Source: Streptomyces liliiviolaceus (lineage in GTDB: Bacteria > Actinomycetota > Actinomycetes > Streptomycetales > Streptomycetaceae). From it: 64,000 nt of DNA. The notes under the pieces were generated by a model. That model searched no databases. It was not told the origin of the DNA and saw only the letters and a list, made by a program, of their open reading frames with translations. Numbering within the stretch: the stretch's first letter is position 1; each line of letters starts with the position of its first letter. The stretch spans positions 1,550,001 to 1,614,000 of the forward strand of contig NZ_JAGPYQ010000002.1 in NCBI RefSeq assembly GCF_018070025.1. Reading direction: 5' to 3'. A program made the translations under genes and the position numbers. This document shows positions 24,490 through 32,748 of this stretch, one piece after another.

Positions 24490-25716
24490 ATGCCGAGACA
24501 GCTGCTCCGCCGTGCCACCGTGACCGCCGTCTGCGCGGGCCTGCTCTGGACCGCCGTGCCCGCACACGCCGGGTCCGCCCATCCCGTCCGCCCCCGCCCC
24601 GTCGCGCAGTCCCTGTGGGCCGACCGCGCCACCGACGCCTACCGGGCCCTGCAGACCCACCTGTACGAGGGCAAGGACCAGCACGGTCTGTATCTGGAGC
24701 ACACCCCGCGGCAGGCGGCCGACCCGGCGCACTCCTACCTGTGGCCGTTCCGCGAGGCCGCGGCTGCGGCCGTCGACATGCAGGAACTCCCGCGCGTCGG
24801 AGGGGACTTCCGTGCGGACGCGGCGGAGCGCTTCGACACGGTGGAGCTGTACTTCGCCGGCGGCGACCGGCCCGGCTACCAGTCGTATCTGCCCGCGCCG
24901 CTCGGCTCGGGCGGCGACGTCTACTACGACGACAACGCCGTGGTCGCCCTGAGCCTGCTCGACCAGTACGAGTCCACCGGCGACAGGACGTTCCTCCGGC
25001 GGGCCGAGAACGTCATACCGGTCGTCACCCGAGCCTGGGACGGCGACACAGGCAAGACATGCCCGGGCGGCATGGACTGGGTCGACTCCCCGGGCAACAA
25101 CGTCCGGGCCACCAACGTCACCTCGCTCTCGGCCCAGCTCGCCGCCCGCCTCTACGAGCACACCCACAAGGCCGCCTATCTCCAGAAGGCCGAGCAGTGG
25201 TACGGCTGGGTGTCCTCGTGCATGCGCAAGGCACCGGGCCTGTACGTCAACGACCGCAACGACGACGGCAGCACCAACGAGACGCTGTGGACGTACAACT
25301 CGGGTGCCATGATCGGCACGGCCACCGCGCTCTACCGCGGAACCGGCAGGAGCAGCTGGCTGGCCAAGGCCGTCACCGACGGCGACGCCTCACTCGCGTA
25401 CTGGACACAGGGCACCCGACTGCACGACCAGCCGGCCGTGTTCAACGCCTTCTACTTCAAGGACCTACTCGACCTGGACGCCGTCCGCCCCAACTCCGCC
25501 TACCGGCAGGCCATGAGCGGCTACGCGGACAGCACGTACAGGACCAACCGGGACACCGCCAACGGGCTGTTCCGCTTCCAGCCGTCGAACGGCGGCGACT
25601 ACGACCCGCAGGCACCGGCCGCGACCCTCAACCAGTCGGCCATGGTGCAGATCTTCGCCACCCTGGCCCAGGGCGACCGGCGCGGCCCCGGGGGCGGGCC
25701 GAAGCAGGCCCCGTGA
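24490..25716 (+). CDS. secreted GH76 endo-alpha-1,6-mannanase
   Basis: 408 residues from ATG 24490 (GAAGG upstream). A Sec signal peptide (LLRRATVTAVCAG, cleavage near AHA-GS) is followed by an (alpha/alpha)6 barrel. The GH76 catalytic Asp pair is at 147-148 in VYYDDNAVVALSLL. CPGGMDWVDSPG, LYEHTHKAAYLQKAEQWY and TYNSGAMIGTATALYR-like segments match the family. It cleaves the alpha-1,6-mannan backbone of fungal cell-wall mannan (or mycobacterial-type mannans) outside the cell, feeding oligosaccharides to the adjacent transporter and to GH125/GH38. Confidence 0.9.
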   Translation: MPRQLLRRATVTAVCAGLLWTAVPAHAGSAHPVRPRPVAQSLWADRATDAYRALQTHLYEGKDQHGLYLEHTPRQAADPAHSYLWPFREAAAAAVDMQELPRVGGDFRADAAERFDTVELYFAGGDRPGYQSYLPAPLGSGGDVYYDDNAVVALSLLDQYESTGDRTFLRRAENVIPVVTRAWDGDTGKTCPGGMDWVDSPGNNVRATNVTSLSAQLAARLYEHTHKAAYLQKAEQWYGWVSSCMRKAPGLYVNDRNDDGSTNETLWTYNSGAMIGTATALYRGTGRSSWLAKAVTDGDASLAYWTQGTRLHDQPAVFNAFYFKDLLDLDAVRPNSAYRQAMSGYADSTYRTNRDTANGLFRFQPSNGGDYDPQAPAATLNQSAMVQIFATLAQGDRRGPGGGPKQAP

Positions 25717-25785
25717 CCACCGGCTTGCGATCCTGACCGCACCCCCGCACCCCCGCCCTCCCGACACGAAGGATGATCACGCACC

Positions 25786-28700
25786 ATGCCCAAGCCACCG
25801 CTGACCCGGCCGTCCTGGTGGGACTCCGACATCGCGCGCGACATCCTGCGCGACCGCGTGGTCACCGCCACCGTCGGCCTGGGTGACCTGGAGGTGCGCC
25901 TGTCGGGCGAACCCCTGTTGCGCCACGACGGCTCCGGCGGACTGCTGCAGTCCATCCGGGTGCGCATCCACCGTCAGGGCGCGGCGGCCGGGACCGGGGC
26001 ACCGCGCGTCACGAGGGCCCGGGTCACCACCGACGGTGGCACGCCCGTCCGCAGCGAACTCCTCTCCGGCCCCGGGACGGACCTGCGCGTCCTGGTGCCG
26101 GAGGTGGACGCGCCCACTCCCCTGCGGATCGAACTCCCCGACCTGGCGGAAGGCACCTGGCTCGACTTCGAGGCCCGCCCGCAGCGCCACTGGACGCTGC
26201 ACCTGGTGCAGCACTCCCACCTCGACATCGGCTACACCGATCCGCAGGGCCGGGTCATGGCCGAGTCCCGCGCCTACCTCGACTCACTGCTCGAACTGTG
26301 CCGCGACACCGACGACTGGCCGGAGCCCGCCCGGTTCCGCTGGGCCGTCGAAGGGTTCCACTCCTTCCAGGATTGGAGCGCCAACAGGCCCGCGCGCCAG
26401 GTGGAGAGCTTCCTGGACCGCGTGCGCGAGGGACGCGTCGAACTGACGGCGATGCCGTTCAACCTCCACACCGAGACCTGTTCCACGGACGAACTGCACG
26501 AACTGCTGCGCCCGGTCACGGAGTTGCGCGACCGCCACGGCATCGACATCACCACGGCCATGCAGACCGACGTGCCCGGGCAGGTGGTCGGCCTGCCCGA
26601 CGTCCTGACGGACAACGGCATCCGCTACCTCTCCGTGGCGCACAACTGGGCCGGGCGGGCCGTCCCGCACCTCGTCGGCGGGGCACACCTGCCACGGCTC
26701 TTCCGCTGGCAGGCGCCGAGCGGCAACAGCGTCCTGGTGTGGCGTACGGACACACCGCACGGTCTGGCGTACATGGAGGGCTCGATCCTCGGTTTCGACG
26801 AGTCCTACGACAGTGTCGACGACCTGCTGCCCGCCTACCTGTCCGCCCTGGCCCGGTTCCCCCATCCGCACGAGGGCCGCGGGATCCCGGGCTTCCCCAT
26901 CCTCGACGGGACCTCCGCCGCCACCGCCGGCGTCGAGCCGTATCCGTGGGACGTCCTGCACCTGCGCGTGCTGGGCAAGTTCGCGGACAACGGCCCGCCG
27001 CGCCGGATCATCGCCGACACGGTACGCCGCTGGAACGAGGAATGGGCCTTCCCGCAGCTGCGGGCCTCCCGCAACGAGGACTTCTTCGTGGACGCCGAGC
27101 AGCGCGTCGGGGACCGCCTGGAGACCTACCGGGGCGACTGGAGCGACTGGTGGGTGGACGGGGTCGGCGCCGGAGCCGTCCCGCTCGCCGCCACGCGCCG
27201 CGGCCAGGCGGCCCTCGCCGAAGCCCAGACCGTGGCCGGATACGCGCACCTGATGGGCGTACCGGGCAGCGCGGCGGTCACGGCGAAGGCGCCGGCCGTG
27301 TACCGGGCGGCCTCGCTGTTCAACGAGCACACCTGGGGTGCCGGCGATCCCTGGACCCACGGAGACCACGGCCACGGCTCCGGGGAGCAGCAGTGGCACT
27401 GGAAGTACGCACAGGCCATGCGCGCCCACGACGACGCGGAGACGCTCCTGGACTCCGCGTCCGCGCTGCTCGGGGAGGCGTTCGCCGCGTCCGCGGACGC
27501 GCTGGCCTCCTTCCATGTCGTCAACACCTGCAGCTGGCCGCGCACGGAGACGGCACGGCTCTTCCTGCCGGAGAGCACGGTCGCGCTGCGCGACGCGGTC
27601 CAGGTCCTCGACGCCCGCACCGGCATTTCGCTGCCGTTCGTGGAGGAGGCGCAGAGCAACGACCGCCACCGGGCGGCCGGGCGGTTCCTGCACGTGCCCG
27701 TCGCCGACGTACCGGCGTGCGGGTCGCTGCGTCTGGACATCGTCCCTGGCCCGGGCGGCGACGACCGCGCTGACGTGTCCGGGGCGGCGACGTCCGCGGA
27801 CCCGACCGTGCTGGAGAACGCCCCGACCGTCCTGGAGAACGGCCACCTGCGGGTCACCGTCGACCTGCGCGAGGCCTGCATCGGCTCCGTCGTCGACAAG
27901 CGCACCGGACGCGAACTGGTCCGGCAGGACGCCGTCATCGGCTTCAACGGTTACGTGTACGACGAGTACGCCACGGCCGGCGCGTTCAACCACCAGTCCA
28001 GCAAGACCGTCGCCGACGACTCGATGCACCTGCTCGCCTCGCGCAGCACGGCGCCGCCCGCCGCACTGGTCGACCGCACCACGGACGCCACCGGCCAGAC
28101 CCTCGTCTACGAGTGCGCCCCGGCCGGGACCCGCCGGCTCCGGGTGAGGGTGCATCTCCCGCACGGCGCGGCCCGTATCGACGTGGAGAACCGCATCGAC
28201 AAGACGGCGACGCTCACCAAGGAGAGTGCCTTCTTCGCCTTCCCGTTCGCCCTGGACGACCCCACCGTGCGCACGGAGGCCACCGGCGGCGTCCTCGGCA
28301 CCGACCGGGAGACCGTGCCGGGGTCCGCCACCCACATGCGCGCGATCCGCCGCTGGATCAGCCTGAGCGACGCCGGCCATCACGCCGCCCTGTCGACGGC
28401 CGACGCCCCGCTCGTGCAGCTCGGCGGGATCGCGATCCCGTACGCGCCCTATCCGCAGTCGCTCCCGCAGGAGGAGCCGGGCACTGTCTTCTCCTGGGTG
28501 CACAACAACATCTGGGACACGAACTTCCCGTCCCAGCAGGCGTTCCACCACACGTTCCGCTACAGCGTCGCCTTCACCGGGGCCGACGGGAGCGCCGAGA
28601 ACGCCGAAGGGCTCGGGGAGCGACTGGCCGTGCGTACGGCGGCTGTCACCAGCCACCCACTGGTAGCGGTCCGCGCCCGCGCCGGGGTCCATGTCGGAGC

Positions 28701-29001
28701 CGACGCGGACCTCCCGGCGCAGACACGGTTGCTGACCTTGGACGACGCCCGGGTGCGGCTCGTCGGGCTGGCCGTCCCCGGTGAGGGGCGGCTCATGATC
28801 CGTCTGCAGTCACTGGTGGACGCTCCGGTCACCTGCCGCGTCGGAACGCCGCTCGGGGGCGGGCAGGCGTTCCGCACCAATTACCTCGGCCTGGACGCGC
28901 ACGCGATCGACGTGGAGCCGGGCGGAACCGTCCCGGTCACCGTGCCGGCACTCGGCACGGCGGCGGTCGTGCTCCACCTGGCCCCGGCGTCGGACGGGTG
29001 A
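25786..29001 (+). CDS. GH38 alpha-mannosidase
   Basis: 1071 residues from ATG 25786. The ribosome site is weak (AAGGA about 13 nt upstream). There is no signal peptide, so cytoplasmic. The catalytic beta/alpha domain has the zinc site HSHLDIGYT (His143, His145, Asp147), WAVEGFHSF, and nucleophile Asp262 in AMQTDVPGQ. A three-helix bundle with NEHTWG and C-terminal beta-sandwich domains (VDLREACIGSVVDKRTGREL onward) follow. Bacterial members of this length remove alpha-1,2/1,3/1,6-linked mannose. It would trim side chains of imported mannan or N-glycan fragments, complementing GH125. Confidence 0.92.
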   Translation: MPKPPLTRPSWWDSDIARDILRDRVVTATVGLGDLEVRLSGEPLLRHDGSGGLLQSIRVRIHRQGAAAGTGAPRVTRARVTTDGGTPVRSELLSGPGTDLRVLVPEVDAPTPLRIELPDLAEGTWLDFEARPQRHWTLHLVQHSHLDIGYTDPQGRVMAESRAYLDSLLELCRDTDDWPEPARFRWAVEGFHSFQDWSANRPARQVESFLDRVREGRVELTAMPFNLHTETCSTDELHELLRPVTELRDRHGIDITTAMQTDVPGQVVGLPDVLTDNGIRYLSVAHNWAGRAVPHLVGGAHLPRLFRWQAPSGNSVLVWRTDTPHGLAYMEGSILGFDESYDSVDDLLPAYLSALARFPHPHEGRGIPGFPILDGTSAATAGVEPYPWDVLHLRVLGKFADNGPPRRIIADTVRRWNEEWAFPQLRASRNEDFFVDAEQRVGDRLETYRGDWSDWWVDGVGAGAVPLAATRRGQAALAEAQTVAGYAHLMGVPGSAAVTAKAPAVYRAASLFNEHTWGAGDPWTHGDHGHGSGEQQWHWKYAQAMRAHDDAETLLDSASALLGEAFAASADALASFHVVNTCSWPRTETARLFLPESTVALRDAVQVLDARTGISLPFVEEAQSNDRHRAAGRFLHVPVADVPACGSLRLDIVPGPGGDDRADVSGAATSADPTVLENAPTVLENGHLRVTVDLREACIGSVVDKRTGRELVRQDAVIGFNGYVYDEYATAGAFNHQSSKTVADDSMHLLASRSTAPPAALVDRTTDATGQTLVYECAPAGTRRLRVRVHLPHGAARIDVENRIDKTATLTKESAFFAFPFALDDPTVRTEATGGVLGTDRETVPGSATHMRAIRRWISLSDAGHHAALSTADAPLVQLGGIAIPYAPYPQSLPQEEPGTVFSWVHNNIWDTNFPSQQAFHHTFRYSVAFTGADGSAENAEGLGERLAVRTAAVTSHPLVAVRARAGVHVGADADLPAQTRLLTLDDARVRLVGLAVPGEGRLMIRLQSLVDAPVTCRVGTPLGGGQAFRTNYLGLDAHAIDVEPGGTVPVTVPALGTAAVVLHLAPASDG

Positions 29002-29073
29002 CGGCCGCGGGGGACGCCGACGGCAGGGACGGGCCCGGCGCACGCGCGGCGGTCAGGCGGCAACGCGCTGCGG

Positions 29074-29901
29074 TCAGGCGGCGGCGGCTTTCTCGTGTGT
29101 CTCGCGCTTCCAGAAGCCGGAGAAGGTGATGCGCGACTTCGGCAGTCCCAAGCGGTGCAGGTGCCGTCGGCCCTCGGTGGCGAGGGTCGACTCCCCCACG
29201 ACGAAGGCATAGCCCGTCGGGCCGGCGGGCACGTGCCGACGCAACTCGTCGAGTGCGGCGGCGCCGGGCACCGCGGACGGGTCGTCGCGCACCACCCAGG
29301 TGACGGTCATTCCGGCCGGGGCGTCCAGGTCGCGGCGGTCTCCGGCGGTCGGGATCTCCTGGATGACACGGCCGACCGCTTCCCGCGGGAGGGAGCGCAG
29401 GATTCCGGCCGTCGCGGGCAGACCGCTCTCGTCGGCGACGAGCAGTACCTCGGAGGCGTCGTCGGGGCAGTCGAACAGCAGCCCCTGATCGAGGAGCGCG
29501 AGCTCCTCGCCGGGGGCCACCCCGCAGGCCCAGATCGCCGCGGCGCCCTCCGGTTCGCCGCCCGGACCGCAGTGCACGACGAAGTCGATGTCGAGCTCCG
29601 CGGCGTCGGGACGGAATTCGGCCACGGTGTAGTTCGCGCAGTGCGCCCGCTCGTCCTCGGGTGTGGCGAGGAACGGCTTCCACCAGACCGGTCCGGAGAT
29701 CTCCGGCAGCGGGAACTCCTCCTGGTGCGGTTTCCGAAGGAACAACCGGAACCACTGGTCGTAGCCTTGCCACGGGAACGTGGAGAGGTCGGGTCCGGCC
29801 ACGGTGACCCGTTGCATGGAGGACGTGTACCGCTCGCTGCGTACGACATGGCAACGGAACAGCCGGGGCTGCCGGGGCATCAACTTCGGGTTCTTCGACA
29901 C
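29074..29901 (-). CDS. siderophore-interacting protein (FAD-dependent ferric-siderophore reductase family)
   Basis: 275 residues from GTG 29901; an ATG at 29880 is possible but has no better ribosome site. It is an SIP/FAD-binding_9 plus SIP C-terminal fold. YTVAEFRPDAAELDIDFVVH matches the flavin-binding RxYTxR region, WACGVAPGEELALLDQG follows, and VLLVADESGLPA (about 153-164) opens the NAD(P)H-binding half, ending in the family's FSGFWKRE. It reduces or releases iron from ferric siderophores in the cytoplasm. A perfect iron-box-like palindrome overlaps its predicted -10 region directly before the GTG, so DmdR/IdeR-type iron repression is expected. Confidence 0.88.
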   Translation of the reverse strand: MSKNPKLMPRQPRLFRCHVVRSERYTSSMQRVTVAGPDLSTFPWQGYDQWFRLFLRKPHQEEFPLPEISGPVWWKPFLATPEDERAHCANYTVAEFRPDAAELDIDFVVHCGPGGEPEGAAAIWACGVAPGEELALLDQGLLFDCPDDASEVLLVADESGLPATAGILRSLPREAVGRVIQEIPTAGDRRDLDAPAGMTVTWVVRDDPSAVPGAAALDELRRHVPAGPTGYAFVVGESTLATEGRRHLHRLGLPKSRITFSGFWKRETHEKAAAA

Positions 29902-29905
29902 GCAG

Positions 29906-29936
29906 TAAGGCTAGCCTTAGCTTACTTCGCTGCCAA
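29906..29936 (-). promoter_or_regulatory. iron box overlapping a leaderless promoter
   Basis: TAAGGCTAGCCTTA (29906-29919) is a perfect 14-bp palindrome matching the core of actinobacterial DmdR/IdeR boxes. On the minus strand TTGGCA (29936-29931), a 17-bp spacer and TAGCCT (29913-29908) form a promoter. Its start point would fall on or next to the GTG at 29901. Confidence 0.7.
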
Positions 29937-30065
29937 CCCCGGTCTCGTACGACGGTGAACGGGCGGCCCGGCCGACCGGACAGCGCGAGCAACACACGCA
30001 GCACGGGCAGCACGAACGACACAGGCGGCACAGGCGGCACGAGCGGGCCGGACGAGGAGGACCGT

Positions 30066-31094
30066 ATGAGGGTCGTCGTCACCGGGGGCTTCGGTTTCCT
30101 GGGACAGCAGGTCACCGATGTTCTGCTCGCACGGCGGACCCTGTGCGGTGCGCCCGTCGACCGCCTGCTGCTCGCCGACCGGAACGTGCCGGCCGCGACC
30201 CCGGTGGCGGACCACCCCCTGGTCGACGTCGTCCGGGGCGACCTGAGCGAGCGCCTCGACGACGTCTTCAGGCACCCCGTGGACGTGGTCATCCACCTGG
30301 CGTCAGCCGTGTCGGCCGAGTGCGAGAGCGACTTCGACCTCGGCATGACCGCCAACCTGGACACGACGCGTGCGCTGCTCGATGCCGCCCGCGCCCAGTC
30401 GGCCGCCGGCGGACCGACGCCCCGCGTGGTCTTCTCCAGCAGCGTCGCGGTGTACGGCTCCGACCCCGCGGCACCCCTGCCGCCCGTGGTCGACGAGCGG
30501 ACGCTGCCGACGCCGCAGTCGAGTTACGGAACGCAGAAACGCGTCTGCGAGCAGCTGATCGCCGAGTACACGCGCCGGGGCTTCGTCGACGGACGCGTGG
30601 CGCGCCTCATGACCGTCGCGGTACGGCCGGGCGCACCGAACGCGGCCGCCTCCGGCTTCCTGTCCGGCATCATCCGCGAGCCCCTCTCGGGCCTGCCGGC
30701 CACCTGCCCGGTCGATCCCGCCCTGCGCGTCGCGCTGGCCTCACCGCGGCGCACCGTCGAGGGCATCCTCCGCATCGCCGAGGCCGGACGCGACAACGGT
30801 CCCGGGTCCCTCGAAGGCAGGCTTCCGGTCAATCTGCCGGCGCTCACGGTCACGGTCGCCGACATGCTCGACGCGCTGCGCCGGGTGGCCGGCGACGCCG
30901 TCGCCGACCTGGTGACCGTCGCACCCGACCCCGCCATCGAGGCGATCGTCGGTTCGTGGCCCGCTTCGTTCGACAACGCACGTGCGAGAGCACTCGGCCT
31001 GCGCCCCGACGACGACTTCGAGTCGGTCGTCAGGGCGTACATCCAGGACCACCCCGACGCCGTCACCGTCGCCGTCGGGAAGAGCGGTCACTGA
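30066..31094 (+). CDS. NAD-dependent epimerase/dehydratase-family protein (D-erythronate dehydrogenase-like)
   Basis: 342 residues from ATG 30066, chosen because GAGGAGG lies 6 nt upstream and the Rossmann strand begins at once (RVVVTGGFGFLG, nucleotide motif 7-13). It is an extended SDR with catalytic Ser-rich strand VVFSSSVAVYG and YGTQK at 154-158 as YxxxK. Segments RRGFVDGRVARLMTVAVRPG and GFLSGIIREPLSG are typical of the DenD group. Its members oxidise D-erythronate and other four-carbon sugar acids. No partner kinase or isomerase of that pathway is nearby, so the substrate is uncertain. Confidence 0.82.
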   Translation: MRVVVTGGFGFLGQQVTDVLLARRTLCGAPVDRLLLADRNVPAATPVADHPLVDVVRGDLSERLDDVFRHPVDVVIHLASAVSAECESDFDLGMTANLDTTRALLDAARAQSAAGGPTPRVVFSSSVAVYGSDPAAPLPPVVDERTLPTPQSSYGTQKRVCEQLIAEYTRRGFVDGRVARLMTVAVRPGAPNAAASGFLSGIIREPLSGLPATCPVDPALRVALASPRRTVEGILRIAEAGRDNGPGSLEGRLPVNLPALTVTVADMLDALRRVAGDAVADLVTVAPDPAIEAIVGSWPASFDNARARALGLRPDDDFESVVRAYIQDHPDAVTVAVGKSGH

Positions 31095-31103
31095 GGGAGG
31101 GGT

Positions 31104-31670
31104 TCAGCCGGCGGCGGCCAGCGCCCGCAGTCGGTCCAGCGTCTCGCGCATGACGTCCGGCAGGTCCTGGTCCTCGGTGGCGGTGACCCATCGCGAGAAG
31201 GCGACACGGAACACGGCGATGCTGGTCTCGGCGGCCAGGCTCGCCTCGATCTCCCCGACGCCTCGATGCCGCAGCCTGTCGGCCAGGGCGGCCGACAGGG
31301 AGGTGAGCTTGATCAACTCACGTTCACGGAGATCGGCGTTGGCCATGATCACGGCTTGTCGCTTCCGGGCGAGCTCACGGTCGCTGCCCACCATCCGGGC
31401 CACCGCGTCGAGTACGGCCGCGACGGCGTCCAGCGCCGACGCCGTATCCGGCACCTCCGCGAGAACACCCAGCGACTTCTCCTCCAGTGCGGAGGAATCG
31501 TCGAAGAGCACCTCGCGTTTGTCGGCGAAATGCCGGAAGAACGTGCGTGCGGTGACGCCGGCCCGCTCGGCGATGTCCGCCACCATCGTCTGCTCGAACC
31601 CGCGCTCCATATAGAGCGACAGCGCGGCCTCGCGCAGCCGGTCACCGGCCCCAGGCTTCCACCGTCCCAT
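31104..31670 (-). CDS. TetR-family transcriptional regulator
   Basis: 188 residues from ATG 31670; the longer frame would overlap the operator array. The helix-turn-helix is at about residues 9-55: LREAALSLYMERGFEQTMV, ADIAERAGVTARTFFRHF, then DKREVLF. The C-terminal half is an all-helical ligand and dimer domain (TetR_C-like with FRVAFSRWVTA). It is divergent from the oxidoreductase gene. Three near-identical TGATGTCA dyads between the two genes are its likely binding sites, so it probably represses itself and the oxidoreductase/saccharopine-dehydrogenase-like pair. Confidence 0.9.
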   Translation of the reverse strand: MGRWKPGAGDRLREAALSLYMERGFEQTMVADIAERAGVTARTFFRHFADKREVLFDDSSALEEKSLGVLAEVPDTASALDAVAAVLDAVARMVGSDRELARKRQAVIMANADLRERELIKLTSLSAALADRLRHRGVGEIEASLAAETSIAVFRVAFSRWVTATEDQDLPDVMRETLDRLRALAAAG

Positions 31671-31684
31671 GCCGAGAGTGTAGG

Positions 31685-31772
31685 TGATGTCACCTGGTGA
31701 CACCCCGCTCCACCCACGGTGATGTCACGCGATGACATCACCGTGCTAGAGTGATGTCATTCGATGACATCA
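31685..31772. promoter_or_regulatory. three TetR operators TGATGTCA-N5-TGACATCA
   Basis: Perfect sites at 31720-31740 and 31752-31772, and a site with right arm TGACACCC at 31685-31705. Spacing is 35 and 32 bp between starts, about three helical turns. A -10-like TAGAGT lies at 31747-31752 between the two perfect sites. Confidence 0.85.
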
Positions 31773-31787
31773 CTCGTGGAGGCCCCG

Positions 31788-32720
31788 ATGAAGCGCATCC
31801 AGTACCACCAGTACGGCGGACCCGAAGTCATGCGGCTGGAGGATTTCGAACCGGCCCGTCCCGGTTCCGGCGAGGTTCTGGTCCGCGTGCGGGCAGCCGC
31901 GGCCAATCCGATGGACTGGGGTATCCGCAGCGGTGCCATGAAGATGGTGACGGGGCGGAAGTTCCCGCGTGGACTGGGCTACGACTTCGCGGGCGTCGTC
32001 GAGGCGGTCGGCGAGGGCGTCACCCGGCTCGCCGTCGGCGACGAAGTCCTCGGCGGGGCGTCGATCAAGGCGTCGGGAGCCTTCGCCGACATGGTCCTGG
32101 CCGCCGAGAAGGGCGTGGTGAAGAAGCCCACGGAACTCCCCTTCGAGGAGGCCGCCGCCATCCCGACCGTCGGCCTCACCGCGCTCCAAGCCGTGCTCAA
32201 GAAGGGGAAACTGCAGCCCGGACACTCGGTCTTCGTCAACGGCTGCCTCGGTGGAGTCGGCCGAGCCGCCGCGCAGACCGCGCTGGCGCACGGCGCCTCG
32301 GTGGGAGGCAGTTGCCGCGCCAACGCAACACCGGACGCGCGCGAACTCGGCCTCGACCCGATCGTCGAGTTCGACTTCGACCCGACGGCGCTCAGCGGCC
32401 GGTTCGACCTCGTCGTCGACACCGCGGGCACGCTCCCGGCCGACGCGGCGAAGAGGATGCTGAAGCCGGGCGGACGCATCGTCAGCATCCACCCCACCCC
32501 CGTGAACATCGCGAAGAGCGCGCTGCCGGGCCCGTACAACGTCTTGATCACCAGGCCCGTCACGGCGGATCTCGAAGAGGTCGCGCGCGCAGCCGGACGC
32601 GGCACGCTGCGGGTGCCGATCGCCCGCACGGTGCCGCTCACCGAGGCCATCAAGGCGCTCACCGAACTGGAGCGCGACGGCACGCCCAAGGGCGGCAAGC
32701 TCATCATCACGGCCGGCTGA
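31788..32720 (+). CDS. NADP-dependent quinone/zinc-type oxidoreductase
   Basis: 310 residues from ATG 31788 (GGAGG 7 nt upstream). It is a medium-chain dehydrogenase without the structural-zinc cysteines. The N-terminal GroES-like domain has QYGGPEVM, AAANPMDWGIRSG and LGYDFAGVVEAVG. The Rossmann half has GHSVFVNGCLGGVGRAAAQ and FDLVVDTAG. These fit quinone or enone reductases (QOR/crotonyl reductase-like). It is first gene of a likely two-gene unit under the adjacent TetR. It may detoxify electrophiles. Confidence 0.88.
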   Translation: MKRIQYHQYGGPEVMRLEDFEPARPGSGEVLVRVRAAAANPMDWGIRSGAMKMVTGRKFPRGLGYDFAGVVEAVGEGVTRLAVGDEVLGGASIKASGAFADMVLAAEKGVVKKPTELPFEEAAAIPTVGLTALQAVLKKGKLQPGHSVFVNGCLGGVGRAAAQTALAHGASVGGSCRANATPDARELGLDPIVEFDFDPTALSGRFDLVVDTAGTLPADAAKRMLKPGGRIVSIHPTPVNIAKSALPGPYNVLITRPVTADLEEVARAAGRGTLRVPIARTVPLTEAIKALTELERDGTPKGGKLIITAG

Positions 32721-32748
32721 TCCCCGCCCCCACCACAGGAGTTCTTCG

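Noticed and set aside
26284..28692. 802-codon minus-strand frame within the GH38 gene
   Set aside because: Antisense shadow of an unmistakable GH38 alpha-mannosidase; no domain.
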